Notes: a model not told the origin generated them from the sequence alone. Positions 1 to 8,979 are shown, counted from the first letter of the stretch. The stretch: 45,773 nt of DNA from Psychrobacter faecalis (GCF_016107575.1 NZ_JABAST010000025.1:1-45773); one strand, 5' to 3'. Program-made: numbers and translations.

Positions 1-54
1 CTGCGTAATCAAAATCTCCCAAGTTTATATATACGGGATTGACGGCAGGGGTCA
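1..54 (+). mobile_element. 3' end of an IS3-family insertion sequence (partial)
   Basis: The first 8 bases hold the last codons and TAA stop (6-8) of an orfB read on the plus strand, followed by a terminal repeat ending GGCAGGGGTCA at 54. The 54 bases match the reverse complement of 43105-43158, the end of the IS3-family copy further right, at 48 of 54 positions by my count. They are therefore related but not identical copies. IS3-family ends usually close with CA, which fits a junction after 54. The rest of this element lies left of the window. The two copies face each other in inverted orientation. Confidence 0.85.
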
Positions 55-749
55 CTATCTTTTGCGAGCAGCTCAGGAATCATCTGCTTGGTATGTTTGG
101 CAATGGTCTTATTGATAGTCTGACGGGAAGGTTCAGGACTGTTTTTAAAATCAAGAGTGGTGACTTTACCACCGTAATAGCGCTGCACCGTATCCAAATA
201 AGTTTGATTGGGGCTCAAGCCTTGATGTATCCATAAGTCATTAACCGTGCTTAAGTCATAATTTGAATTGGGTTTATTAAATTGATTGTAGAGCGCGGCC
301 CTATTGGGATTAAGGATAGCTGGCGTTGGATAATGAAAGGTCTTTTGGATTTGCTGCTTTGTTTCACCCTCTGCTGCGGCATAGAGCATAGCCATGGCAG
401 TGGACAAGCTATAGGGCGAGAAGAAGATGTTTTTATCTGATTGTGCAGGTTGCTTATTTATCTGCTGATACAGATCAATAGCGAATTGATTGTTGGCATT
501 AACGACTTGCTTGATACCTTCAGGCGTTGAAGCAGAGTCGTCAGCAGCGATATAGTTCTTATCAGTCTTTGGGGTTGAAGGGTTCTCAGTCTTGCTAACT
601 ACAGGTTTTTCGGCTGCCGCTTTTATCAGTTGATTGTCAACCAAGCTATTATTACAACCAGCGATTGCCAGTAAACTGCCTAAAGCAAGCATACCCATGC
701 TGAGCTTAATCGTAGGCTTTTTATAAATGTAATAGTTACGGTTTTTCAC
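55..749 (-). pseudogene. Serpin-family lipoprotein, 3' part removed by IS insertion
   Basis: Serpins are suicide inhibitors of serine or cysteine proteases. The product begins with a lipoprotein signal peptide (hydrophobic run, lipobox LAIAGC near residues 27-32), so it would be lipid-anchored in the envelope. The serpin domain starts near residue 85 (NNQFAIDLYQQ) and includes the typical FFSPYSLSTAMAMLYAAAEG block. The start is GTG at 749 with an AGAGG ribosome-binding site 9-10 bases upstream. The reading frame runs into the IS end at 54, giving about 231 native residues plus a short IS-encoded tail. A serpin of this type needs about 370 residues plus the signal, so the C-terminal part with the reactive-centre loop is missing. 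The gene is almost certainly inactive as an inhibitor. Its other half may lie beyond the IS, outside the window. Confidence 0.85.
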
Positions 750-851
750 GGCGCTGTACCTCTTTATAATTCGGATGATGTCCTGATTATATACAAGGGT
801 TTAGGCTGATTTAGTAAACATATGCTAATAAATTTAAGGATGATATTTCAG

Positions 852-1361
852 ATGAATACAGTGTATAAGGACAGCCATAAGCTTAAAAAATACTTAATCA
901 TATTTTTAGCAATCTTAATATCAGGTTGTATGACACCTTCAAAAAACATGATGAATAAAGCCACTAGTGAGAATAAAGTCCTGAAGACTGAAATAGAGGA
1001 TATCTCTAATATATTAACACCGACATATGCAGATATATTTACATACCCTTTTGATCCTGAGGAACCCCAGTTAGACATGGGGGTCGGTGGACGATTGGTT
1101 GTAATAGAGGGTTGTTTATTAATAGAGTCAAGTGATGGCATGTTTTCTACGCCTATACTGCCTGAAGGAGTGACCTATTGGGATAAAGGTAAAGGCATTG
1201 TCTATATTTATGACAGAGGCTTTTTAATAGGTAATATTATTCGTTCAAATGGTATTGCTTTAGATAGTCAGTTTCAAAAAGTACAAGATATTTTTATATC
1301 AAAAGCGAAGCCCTCGTGCCTCAAACGTAGCTCAATATTGTTCGGCACTAAATTTGACTAG
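852..1361 (+). CDS. Small lipoprotein of unknown function
   Basis: The frame is open from 822, but the ATG at 852 gives a clean signal peptide: a positively charged start, a hydrophobic stretch and lipobox LISGC. An AAGGA lies at 836-840. An ATG at 840 is also possible. The mature part (about 145 residues) has no family I recognise. It is acidic, with a Gly/Val-rich centre (DMGVGGRLVVIEGCLL) and a C-terminal cysteine (PSCLKR). The lipobox indicates export and lipidation, and nothing else about function can be read. It stands alone, divergent from the truncated serpin. Confidence 0.7.
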   Translation: MNTVYKDSHKLKKYLIIFLAILISGCMTPSKNMMNKATSENKVLKTEIEDISNILTPTYADIFTYPFDPEEPQLDMGVGGRLVVIEGCLLIESSDGMFSTPILPEGVTYWDKGKGIVYIYDRGFLIGNIIRSNGIALDSQFQKVQDIFISKAKPSCLKRSSILFGTKFD

Positions 1362-2016
1362 CAGGCAAATCAGCTTAAGAGGTCAATTATAAAGAGAGAG
1401 TGCTTTACAAAAGCCAAGTAGTGAAAGTGCTTTGCCATGTATGAAAAACTCAAATACTCATTTCAAGTATCTACTGAAGAATCAGAAGTATAATTCATTG
1501 ATATAAATGATGATTTATTCACTCTAACCAAGAAGCAATCAGCAAGAATTGTGCTAATATCGCTACTTTTTCAGTATGGCTGGTTTTCTCATTTTGTAAT
1601 GAAAAACCCCCTTAAATAAAAAAGCTAGGAGAATGAATGAACGATCATCTTGATTTTTTAGCGTAATTCAGTGTCTCAGTTGAGACTCCTAATAGTTTAA
1701 ATTAAAGTTGTTGTACTCAGGCTATGTCACATACCAAGGTTCATGAACCACTTATTTTTATATTAACTATAGGTCATTGTTTTTAATAGAAAATTAACTC
1801 TTTTAAATCGTGAACCTAAATTTAGGTAGCCATAAGTTAAATAAGCATTATAGAAGGGTTGCTAGCTATAGGTTCTTATTAAGAGGTTTTCGTTAAAGGA
1901 TAAGAATTTAAAAAGCCGCTGATGCCACACAATGCTATTTGTTGTGCCGCATCATGGCTTTAACTATAAAATCTCTATACTCGAAACCATCTTATCTTTT
2001 CCAGTCTTTATTAACG
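1362..2016. other. Non-coding stretch with several perfect palindromes
   Basis: No convincing gene was found. It is AT-rich and contains three perfect palindromes: GTCTCA-GT-TGAGAC at 1673-1686, GGTTCATGAACC at 1738-1749 and ACCTAAATTTAGGT at 1814-1827. A terminator for the leftward gene lies at 1912-1961. A short open run from 1438 (18 codons) is too short to support as a gene. The stretch may be decayed accessory DNA. Confidence 0.6.
1912..1961 (-). terminator. Rho-independent terminator of the AidB-like gene
   Basis: The outer arms AAAGCC and GGCTTT and inner arms TGATG/CATCA and CACAA/TTGTG form a long imperfect stem. Read on the minus strand it ends GGC followed by five T. It lies about 55 bases downstream of the stop codon at 2017. 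Confidence 0.7.
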
Positions 2017-3741
2017 TTAGCCAATCACACTCTCGTTATCAGTCATTGTTGCCGCTAATGACTGCTCTAAACTTTGCTGCAAGTTTTGCAATGCTTCGGT
2101 TGCGCCAGCAGCGCGCTTTATCAGCAGATCTATTGGCGCATCAAGACTTAATGTTCCAAAGGCAAGTCCATGCTCGCCTGTAAGCCGTGAACGACAAAAT
2201 GCCTCTGCAATCTCTGGATGAGCGCTTGATAATAAAATTGACGCCTGCAGCATCAATGACAAGCGCTCAACCACGTAGCGACTGCGAAACTCTAAGGTCT
2301 CAATGCCATCAAAGCGTCCTGCTAATAGGCTAAGCTCGGCATCAAAATGCAGGTTTTTGCCAGCCGATTTTTGTAGCTCGGCGAATAGCGCATCATGGGT
2401 TTCAGGTTCTTTGTTTAAAGCGCGCAGCACATCTAGACATTGCACATTGCCACTTCCCTCCCAAATGGAGTTTAAGGGCGCTTGGCGGTAGAGACGCGGC
2501 ATGATATTTTCTTCAACGTAACCATTACCACCTAGGCACTCTTGCGCTTCATTAATAAGCACGGGCGTGCGTTTGCATATCCAGTATTTGCCAATCGCGG
2601 TAGCAATGCGTGCAAGGGCGGCTTCATGCGGGTCGCTTTCTATCATGCCTACCGCGCGCGCGATGCGCATCGTCAGCGCCAATGCCGCCTCCGACTCTAG
2701 CGCCAAGTCAGCAATCACATTGCGCATAATCGGCTGGTCAATGAGTAACTTACCAAAGGCTTCACGCTGACTGGTGTGATGAATGGCTTGTACAACCGCT
2801 TGACGCATTTGGGCAGCAGAACCAATCATGCAGTCCAAACGAGTCAGCGCCACCATTTCAATGATGGTGGCAATGCCGCGACCTTCGACGCCAACCAATT
2901 CACCAAAAGCGCCATGAAATTCGACTTCTGATGAAGCATTTGCCCAGTCGCCAAGCTTATCTTTAAGACGCTGAATACGAACGGCGTTTTTTGTACCATC
3001 AGGACGAAAACGCGGCACTAAGAAGCAACTTAGACCGTTTTCAGACTGCGCTAACACCAAATGCGCATCACACATTGGTGCTGAGAAAAACCACTTATGA
3101 CCGATAATTTCATAAGTACAGTCTTCTTGGCGTGTTGCTCGCGTGGTATTGCGACGTAAATCGGAGCCACCTTGCTTTTCAGTCATGCCCATACCCATGG
3201 TACAGCCGAGTTTTTGTTCCATCGGCAAGCTACGTGGATCGTATTGTTGCGATAATAGCTTGGGTAGCCATTTCTCTGCAATTTGCGGCGTATGGCGTAA
3301 GGCAGGAATGGCAGCATAGCTCATCGACATCGGGCAACCAAAACCTGCCTCGGGCTGCGAGCCTAGATACATTACAGCAGCGCGCGCTACATGGGCGCTT
3401 TCGCGGTTTTCATTGCGCCAGGCAAAGTTATTCATCCCATACTTCACGCCAGCCGTCATAAGCTCATGATAGGCTGGATGAAACTCAACTTCATCTAAGC
3501 GGCGACCATAACTATCAAACGCCCTTAATTTAGGTGGGTTTTCATTGGCTAAAAATCCACTACCCATCATATCACCGCCAGTACGAGCGCCAAACTCGCT
3601 TAAATGATCTTTCGCCCACCCTGCTCCTTCGCGCGCGACCGCTTCCATCAGAGCTATATCTGTGAGCCAAGCGTTATAGTTCGCAAGCGTAAAAGGTTGA
3701 TTATTGACTTCATGCGTATTAAATTGATTTGTCGCTGCCAT
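2017..3741 (-). CDS. aidB: AidB-like acyl-CoA dehydrogenase
   Basis: A flavin-dependent acyl-CoA dehydrogenase of the AidB branch. E. coli AidB (541 residues) is induced by alkylation damage, has weak isovaleryl-CoA dehydrogenase activity and binds DNA. This protein has 574 residues. Visible family blocks are MGMTEKQGGSDLRRNTTRA near residue 185, which is the FAD/substrate loop typical of AidB, and ECLGGNGYVEENIMPRLYRQ followed by SIWEGSGNVQ near 405-435, which is the C-terminal acyl-CoA dehydrogenase signature. The helical C-terminal domain extends to about 560. The ATG at 3741 is the family-like start. The gene is divergent from a PaaX-type regulator 90 bases away, which is an obvious candidate regulator. 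The fold call is secure, but whether it acts in fatty/branched acyl-CoA oxidation or in alkylation defence cannot be read from sequence. Confidence 0.85.
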   Translation of the reverse strand: MAATNQFNTHEVNNQPFTLANYNAWLTDIALMEAVAREGAGWAKDHLSEFGARTGGDMMGSGFLANENPPKLRAFDSYGRRLDEVEFHPAYHELMTAGVKYGMNNFAWRNENRESAHVARAAVMYLGSQPEAGFGCPMSMSYAAIPALRHTPQIAEKWLPKLLSQQYDPRSLPMEQKLGCTMGMGMTEKQGGSDLRRNTTRATRQEDCTYEIIGHKWFFSAPMCDAHLVLAQSENGLSCFLVPRFRPDGTKNAVRIQRLKDKLGDWANASSEVEFHGAFGELVGVEGRGIATIIEMVALTRLDCMIGSAAQMRQAVVQAIHHTSQREAFGKLLIDQPIMRNVIADLALESEAALALTMRIARAVGMIESDPHEAALARIATAIGKYWICKRTPVLINEAQECLGGNGYVEENIMPRLYRQAPLNSIWEGSGNVQCLDVLRALNKEPETHDALFAELQKSAGKNLHFDAELSLLAGRFDGIETLEFRSRYVVERLSLMLQASILLSSAHPEIAEAFCRSRLTGEHGLAFGTLSLDAPIDLLIKRAAGATEALQNLQQSLEQSLAATMTDNESVIG

Positions 3742-3791
3742 AACTGCTATCTTCCTTGATTTTGGCTTATATATACTATTTTAAAACGCTT

Positions 3792-3807
3792 AGTATTACA
3801 TTATACT
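3792..3807. promoter_or_regulatory. Inverted repeat between divergent aidB-like and paaX-like genes
   Basis: AGTAT-(6)-ATACT lies in the 90-base divergent spacer, with TATACT also resembling a -10 box. It is a candidate operator for the PaaX-type regulator encoded beside it. The arms are short and AT-rich, so chance is a real alternative. Confidence 0.3.
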
Positions 3808-3831
3808 GTTTATTTCGTCAAGGAATGTAAT

Positions 3832-4635
3832 ATGAATAACCCTAGTCCCCGTCTGCTCATTATGCGCTTGTTAACGGTAGCGGATAACCATACTCTTAAT
3901 ATTAGTGAAGCTATTTTGGCAGGCACGGTATTTGGTATCACAGAAAACAGCATTCGTGTCACTATGGCACGCTTAGTCCAAGCAGAGCTTGCTGAGGCAA
4001 TCGCACCTGCGACTTATCGATTAGGCCCTAAAGCACAAAAACTAGGCGATGATGTGGCTTCATGGCATACGTCCAATACAAAAACTATGAAATCAGACGG
4101 TTCGTGGATAGCAGTAGCAACAGGTGGTTTGCCGCGCAGCGATCGCAAAATACTCCGCGCTCGTGACCGCGCTTTATCCTTATTAGGATTTCGCCAGCTG
4201 GATAAAGGACTATATATACGCCCAAATAATCTACACGGCGGTATAAATGGCGTGCGCAAACGTCTATTAAATTTGGGATTAGACGAAGAAGCCATCATCT
4301 TTAAGGCTGGTGATTTTGATGCGTTAAGACAAGAAAAGGCTTTGGCGCTGTGGTCAGATATGCAATTGGTAACACACTATAAAGAGATGTCTGCTCAATT
4401 GAATGAATGGTTAGCGAATAAGGATAATTTGAGCGCGGATACGGCTTTGCGCGAGGTATTTATGCTTGGCGATGCCGCTATCCGCAGTGTGATATTTGAC
4501 CCATTATTACCTGCGCCTTTAGTAGATGAGACGGCACGGCAACAGTGTTTTGATACGGTACGGCGCTTTAATGATGAAGGCCGCCGTCTATGGTTAGCGT
4601 TTTTTGCGGCAAATACGGTGAAGATTGTGCAATGA
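3832..4635 (+). CDS. PaaX-family transcriptional regulator
   Basis: PaaX-type regulators repress genes for CoA-thioester catabolism (phenylacetyl-CoA in E. coli) and release DNA on binding the CoA ligand. The protein (267 residues, a little shorter than E. coli PaaX at 316) starts with a winged-helix region, LLIMRLLTVADNHTLNISEA through ENSIRVTMARLVQAELAE (residues 8-60). A central PaaX-like domain follows (GSWIAVATGGLPRSDRKILRARDRALSLLGF, given here only as its span, about 90-120). AGGA stands 8 bases before the ATG. It is divergent from the AidB-like acyl-CoA dehydrogenase, so an acyl-CoA inducer is a reasonable inference. No aromatic-degradation genes are nearby. Confidence 0.8.
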   Translation: MNNPSPRLLIMRLLTVADNHTLNISEAILAGTVFGITENSIRVTMARLVQAELAEAIAPATYRLGPKAQKLGDDVASWHTSNTKTMKSDGSWIAVATGGLPRSDRKILRARDRALSLLGFRQLDKGLYIRPNNLHGGINGVRKRLLNLGLDEEAIIFKAGDFDALRQEKALALWSDMQLVTHYKEMSAQLNEWLANKDNLSADTALREVFMLGDAAIRSVIFDPLLPAPLVDETARQQCFDTVRRFNDEGRRLWLAFFAANTVKIVQ

Positions 4636-4715
4636 TTTTTAGGATGAGCGTAAGAATTAACAGATAAACGGTATCAAAACACAAACTTGTTGACCAAACC
4701 CCCTTTTATCTCAGC

Positions 4716-5726
4716 TTAGTCATTAGTCTCACGATACAAGGTACTTTGCGACTCTTGTCTAAAGTCCTCGTATGTGATCACAGGCTCAGGCGTCGATTCA
4801 TCTTCTGAATCATTGATAGCAGCGGCTTGTTTATTATTAGCCCCTTTGACGTCAGTGTTTGCTATATTGGGCTGGGTATCTACCGTCGATTGATTGCTGC
4901 TATAGGCACTATTGTTTGCTGTATTTATGGTATTACTCTCGCTGTTATTGCTACCGTTCGACGTGCCAGCGTTATCAGATGCCACCACCTTAGATACAGG
5001 TGCAGGCGCTTTGGTTGACGTTGATAAGGCCCCCGTAAAAATAAGGGCCAGTACCACCGCAGCAATGAATAATGAGCCCACTATCATGCCAATAATGAGC
5101 GGTTTTTTGCTACTTGCCAGCTTTTTATTTTTTGAGAGGGTAAATGCGGTTGGACTTTGTACTACCAAACCGTCGTTATCTATGTTCTCATTAGTACTTT
5201 TAGAATCATGATCTTGAATGTTTTCATCGTTTTTAGAATGGTTTTTAGAAATGTGCTTGGCATCATCTAAAGAGTCTGTACTGGAAAAGGAGGCTTTTTC
5301 TTTTACCATAGCATCATGAGGTAGGTCAGCTTCATTGCTTGCTGTACCACTTACCTCTAGACGCTCATCTTCATCAAAGAAATTCAAATGAACGCCGGTA
5401 CTTTTACTGCTCGTTCGCTGTAGGCTGCTCTCTGGTTGAAAATCCTCTTGCTGGCTGGCGAACAATTCTAGCTCTGCTGCGCTCAAAGGCTCGTATGAGG
5501 ACAGTTTATCAGCGTTTTTTAGCAGTGCGAGCCTGCCGTTGCCGTTGCCGCTAATACTACTGGCTTGTTCGCCATCTTCATTGTCATTGCTGTCCACATT
5601 TTCGACACGCGTGATAAAGCGCTCATAGATATCGTTTTTACGCGAGCGTCTACGCGGCTTAGCATTAGCGATTTTAGCCAAATTTGCCTCTAGATCAGTG
5701 CTTTTCTTGCTTTTTTTGTCGCTCAT
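4716..5726 (-). CDS. Single-span membrane protein with long disordered regions, unknown function
   Basis: The frame is open from 5756, but the internal ATG at 5726 (MSDKKSKKSTD) gives a normal hydrophilic, lysine-rich start and is preferred. Neither start has a strong ribosome-binding site. The roughly 336-residue protein has a basic N-terminus (PRRRSRKNDIYERF), about 150 residues of low-complexity Asp/Ser/Glu/Asn-rich sequence, one clear membrane segment near residues 210-232 (PLIIGMIVGSLFIAAVVLAL), and an Asn/Ser/Thr-rich tail. It ends with an acidic piece, EPVITYEDFRQESQSTLY. The basic N-terminus suggests a cytoplasmic N-side. I recognise no family, and the short conserved-looking ends with a variable middle suggest a tether or scaffold. 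Confidence 0.65.
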   Translation of the reverse strand: MSDKKSKKSTDLEANLAKIANAKPRRRSRKNDIYERFITRVENVDSNDNEDGEQASSISGNGNGRLALLKNADKLSSYEPLSAAELELFASQQEDFQPESSLQRTSSKSTGVHLNFFDEDERLEVSGTASNEADLPHDAMVKEKASFSSTDSLDDAKHISKNHSKNDENIQDHDSKSTNENIDNDGLVVQSPTAFTLSKNKKLASSKKPLIIGMIVGSLFIAAVVLALIFTGALSTSTKAPAPVSKVVASDNAGTSNGSNNSESNTINTANNSAYSSNQSTVDTQPNIANTDVKGANNKQAAAINDSEDESTPEPVITYEDFRQESQSTLYRETND

Positions 5727-5980
5727 GAAGAGATACCAGAACAGTGAATGCCACAAAAATTAGATGATTGCTAAAATTAAGGTATAAATGATTTTTTACG
5801 TTTTATCTATATAACTAATTTACATCAATTGTTTGCTAAATTGTAACACTATCGTTGCCACACAATATAGTGTGTCACTCCCTATCCTTCAAGTATAATT
5901 TTAGCTGGGTCGCTGCTATTTACATAAAATAGCTAACATATCTGATTAAATGAGCGTCATAAACAGGTGAGTATCATCAT

Positions 5981-6958
5981 ATGGATCTAAAACAGCTCAA
6001 TGCCTTTATCGCTATCGCTGATCTTAAAAGCTTTAGCGCCGCTACTAGCAAGACGGGGTTGTCACAGCCGACGCTTAGCCGGTTGCTCAAGCAACTTGAA
6101 ACCGATATGGGCGTAGAATTAATCGACCGCTATCATAGACCGCTCCACCTGACCGAAGCGGGTGCATTTTTTTACGATAAAATCAGCACCATTCTGACAG
6201 AGATTGATACCGTCACCAGTATGACCCAGCGCTTATCGGCGCCAAGTGCGGCTTTAAATATTGGCTTTGTACCATCGGTGCTGTACGGGCTATTACCTGA
6301 GGTTATCGCCAAGCTAAAGCAGTCTCATCCTGATATTGAGGTCAATCTCAAGGACATCAGTTCCTATCAGCAAATTCACGCCTTAAAAAGCGGTGATATT
6401 GATATTGGCTTTGGGCGTTTTGCGCATCAAGATCCGTGGATTCAGCAAATACTATTGCGGCATGAGCGTTATCTGGTAGCACTGCCTAAAGCACATCCGC
6501 TCGCCGATAGCGATGAGCAGCGTCTGATTGACTTGGCAAATAACCGCTTGATTTTATACCATCAAACCCATCTGCCTATTTCGACGACCGCGATACCTAT
6601 TAAGTCTTCTAACGATCAGCCTTCTTTTGAGCCAGTCACTGAGCCTTTGCTGCATTTATTTGCCCAATATGGTATTTCACCATTTATGACCACCACCGTC
6701 AGTGATTTACAAGTGGCGCTCGGTTTGGTTGCCGCGGGCGAAGGCATTACTTTAGTCCCTGCCAGCCTAAAAACGGTGCGTACCGAGCAGATCGTTTATC
6801 GTCGCCTATTGCATGAAAATGCCACCTCTCCTATCTACCTGCATACCCTTAAAGACTTTATCCATCCAAAAATCCCCGACTTGCTTAGCGCGATTTATCA
6901 AGTCTATGAGCGCCGTGGTATCACTTATCGTAAGCAAAGTTTTACCTCGCAAGGGTAA
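5981..6958 (+). CDS. LysR-family transcriptional regulator
   Basis: 325 residues. The N-terminal winged helix-turn-helix is typical: MDLKQLNAFIAIADLKSFSA, then SQPTLSRLLKQLETDMGVEL (about 28-48). The effector-binding domain starts near 92 (ALNIGFVPSVLYGLLPEV) and includes HPLADSDEQRLIDLA and GLVAAGEGITLVPASL, which are standard LysR landmarks. It is followed on the same strand by an NRAMP-like transporter and then the methylcitrate genes. No GntR or PrpR-type regulator is present, so this LysR protein is the best local candidate for controlling the transporter and perhaps prpBC-acnD. The family is certain, the target is inferred. Confidence 0.9.
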   Translation: MDLKQLNAFIAIADLKSFSAATSKTGLSQPTLSRLLKQLETDMGVELIDRYHRPLHLTEAGAFFYDKISTILTEIDTVTSMTQRLSAPSAALNIGFVPSVLYGLLPEVIAKLKQSHPDIEVNLKDISSYQQIHALKSGDIDIGFGRFAHQDPWIQQILLRHERYLVALPKAHPLADSDEQRLIDLANNRLILYHQTHLPISTTAIPIKSSNDQPSFEPVTEPLLHLFAQYGISPFMTTTVSDLQVALGLVAAGEGITLVPASLKTVRTEQIVYRRLLHENATSPIYLHTLKDFIHPKIPDLLSAIYQVYERRGITYRKQSFTSQG

Positions 6959-7297
6959 AGTGCACGAAAGTACCGTGAAGCACTCTAAATCGTGCGAAAT
7001 GGCAGCTATCGGCAGCGTATTATGGTATAAAGAACCGGCAAAAAAAACTTGGCGCTAACCCTTGATATTCATAAATTATTATGCTAACCATCAAGAATAG
7101 GTATGCAAACTATTAGTAATAATAATTAAAATAATCCTTATCTTGCTCAGCAGCAGTATGCTAAAGTCGATACAAGATGAATCGTTTTATGTTTATAGTT
7201 TAACTGCTATATATTGTATAAACCGTTTCTCTCATGATCACTGGCAAACTGACACAGGTAAGTGATGTTTTGCCGTTTTAACCATTTCGAGGTATTC
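6959..7297. other. Non-coding spacer before the NRAMP-like gene
   Basis: AT-rich, no gene. It must hold the promoter of the transporter and may hold a LysR binding site, but I see no motif strong enough to name. Confidence 0.4.
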
Positions 7298-8596
7298 ATG
7301 ACCACACAACCACTCAACACTCCAAGCGCCACCGACGATGGCGCAACTGGGCACGCTGTTCCCCAGCAAGAAGGATTTAGCTGGCGGATTTTTGGCCCCG
7401 GTATATTAATGGCGACTGCTGCTATCGGTGGTTCGCATCTGATTTCATCGACGCAGGCGGGCGCGCTATATGGCTGGCAGCTGGCGATTATGATTATTTT
7501 AGCCAACGTCTTTAAATATCCGTTTTTTCGCTTCGGCACCGATTATGTTTATGATACGGGCGAGAGTTTGATCGCAGGCTATGCCAAACGCTCAAAGGCC
7601 TATCTTTGGATTTACTTTATTCTCTCCATCCTATCAGCGGTGATTAGTACGGGTGCGGTGTCCCTAATAGCAGCGGTTATCTTAGGTTTTATGCTGCCCG
7701 CCTCTGTTCAGCTCTCAACCATGAGCTTGTCGATGATTATCGTAGCAGTATCATGGTTCTTCTTGATTGCTGGTCACTATAAGCTGCTCGATGGCGTGAC
7801 CAAGTGGATTATGATTGCCCTGACCACAGCAACGGTCGCCGCGGTGGTCATTGCCGCTGGCAAGCCAACGGTTATGGTGACAGATTTTGTCGCCGCATCT
7901 CCTTGGAATCTTGCGACCTTGGGTTTCATTGTCGCACTGATGGGCTGGATGCCAGCGCCACTTGAGTTTGCAGCGATTACCTCGATGTGGACGTCAGCCA
8001 AAAGAAAAACCGACAACACCACTCACCGCCAAGGTTTGTTAGACTTTAACGTTGGTTACGCAGTGTCGGCTATTTTAGCCCTGTTTTTCTTAGCGTTAGG
8101 TGTGTTCGTACAATATGGCTCGGGTCAAGAGATTGAACTGGTCGGCGGCGCTTATATCAATCAGCTGATTAACATGTATACCGCCACCATTGGCGAATGG
8201 TCACGCCTACTGGTCGCCTTCGTCGCCTTTATGTGCATGTTTGGCACCACGATTACCTGCGCTGATGGTTACGGCCGCGCCAATGCCGAATGCTGGCGTT
8301 TGATTAAAGGTCAAAGTGAGATTAATAAAAAACAAATCGCTTTTTGGACCACTTATGCGATTGGTGGCGGATTGGTGATTATCACTTTCTTTACCGGACA
8401 ATTAGGGGTGATGCTTAAGTTTGCGATGATATCGGCGTTTGTCTCGGCGCCTATTTTTGGTTGGCTTAATTATTCATTGGTTAAAAACCATAAAAAACTA
8501 TCAATGGGTATGAACGCTTTATCCATTGCAGGTCTGATATTCTTGGCAGGTTTTGCGCTCTTGTTCCTTGCTAACCTTGCAGGATTTATTGGTTAA
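7298..8596 (+). CDS. NRAMP-family transporter lacking the usual metal-site residues
   Basis: About 432 residues from the ATG at 7298, which follows GAGG and is preferred to the ATG at 7262. About eleven hydrophobic segments and an NRAMP-like TM1 (GPGILMATAAIGGSHLISST, then QAGALYGWQ) place it in the NRAMP/SLC11 superfamily. In true Mn/Fe carriers TM1 carries D-P-G-N and TM6 carries M-P-H. Here TM1 reads IGGSH at the DPGN position, and the TM6 region reads GWMPAPLEFAAITSMW. The metal-coordinating Asp, Asn and TM6 Met-Pro-His pattern is therefore absent or altered, and the substrate may not be a transition metal. It lies between a LysR regulator and prpB, followed by a strong terminator, so it is a separate transcript from prpB. 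Substrate unknown; a carboxylate or other ion is only a guess from context. Confidence 0.8.
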   Translation: MTTQPLNTPSATDDGATGHAVPQQEGFSWRIFGPGILMATAAIGGSHLISSTQAGALYGWQLAIMIILANVFKYPFFRFGTDYVYDTGESLIAGYAKRSKAYLWIYFILSILSAVISTGAVSLIAAVILGFMLPASVQLSTMSLSMIIVAVSWFFLIAGHYKLLDGVTKWIMIALTTATVAAVVIAAGKPTVMVTDFVAASPWNLATLGFIVALMGWMPAPLEFAAITSMWTSAKRKTDNTTHRQGLLDFNVGYAVSAILALFFLALGVFVQYGSGQEIELVGGAYINQLINMYTATIGEWSRLLVAFVAFMCMFGTTITCADGYGRANAECWRLIKGQSEINKKQIAFWTTYAIGGGLVIITFFTGQLGVMLKFAMISAFVSAPIFGWLNYSLVKNHKKLSMGMNALSIAGLIFLAGFALLFLANLAGFIG

Positions 8597-8633
8597 GCAA
8601 TATTTACCATTAAGATTCTATGATAGAAGTAAA

Positions 8634-8668
8634 AAAAGCCCTTTTAGCCCTGCTATGAGGGCTTTTTA
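8634..8668 (+). terminator. Rho-independent terminator after the NRAMP-like gene
   Basis: AGCCCT-gctatg-AGGGCT stem preceded by A-run and followed by five T. It separates the transporter from the prp genes. Confidence 0.85.
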
Positions 8669-8832
8669 TTGTTAAGTGATTATTTTTTTTAAGAGTTGAC
8701 TGACAAAAAACCCAGCTATTTGTAACTAAATGTAAATTAATTAATATGGTAAAGATGACGACTTTAGTAATATGAATAACTATTATGATAAAGGTTTAAA
8801 AAATGGATATTACTATTCTACAATTGAATATA

Positions 8833-8874
8833 TTTAATATAAGTAATCACTGTTTAAAGTAAGTTTAATATAAG
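8833..8874. promoter_or_regulatory. 11-bp direct repeats upstream of prpB
   Basis: TTTAATATAAG occurs at 8833-8843 and again at 8864-8874, exactly 31 bp apart (about three helical turns, same DNA face), just upstream of the candidate prpB promoter. It could be a regulator binding site. The AT-rich composition makes chance possible. Confidence 0.35.
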
Positions 8875-8890
8875 CTTGAGAAACACCGCT

Positions 8891-8917
8891 TTGCAGACAT
8901 GGATAATTGGGTATAAT
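8891..8917 (+). promoter_or_regulatory. Candidate sigma70 promoter of prpB
   Basis: A consensus -10 TATAAT lies at 8912-8917, with TTGCAG at 8891-8896 as a -35 (spacing 15, a little short). The start codon of prpB is 62 bases downstream. Confidence 0.45.
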
Positions 8918-8979
8918 CAAGCACAACAATTTTATCCTTCATCACACGATAAGATTACCCTCCACGTAAGGACGACGAT

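Noticed and set aside
1438..1494. 18-codon ORF in the spacer after the lipoprotein gene
   Set aside because: Too short, no ribosome-binding site and no homology that I recognise.
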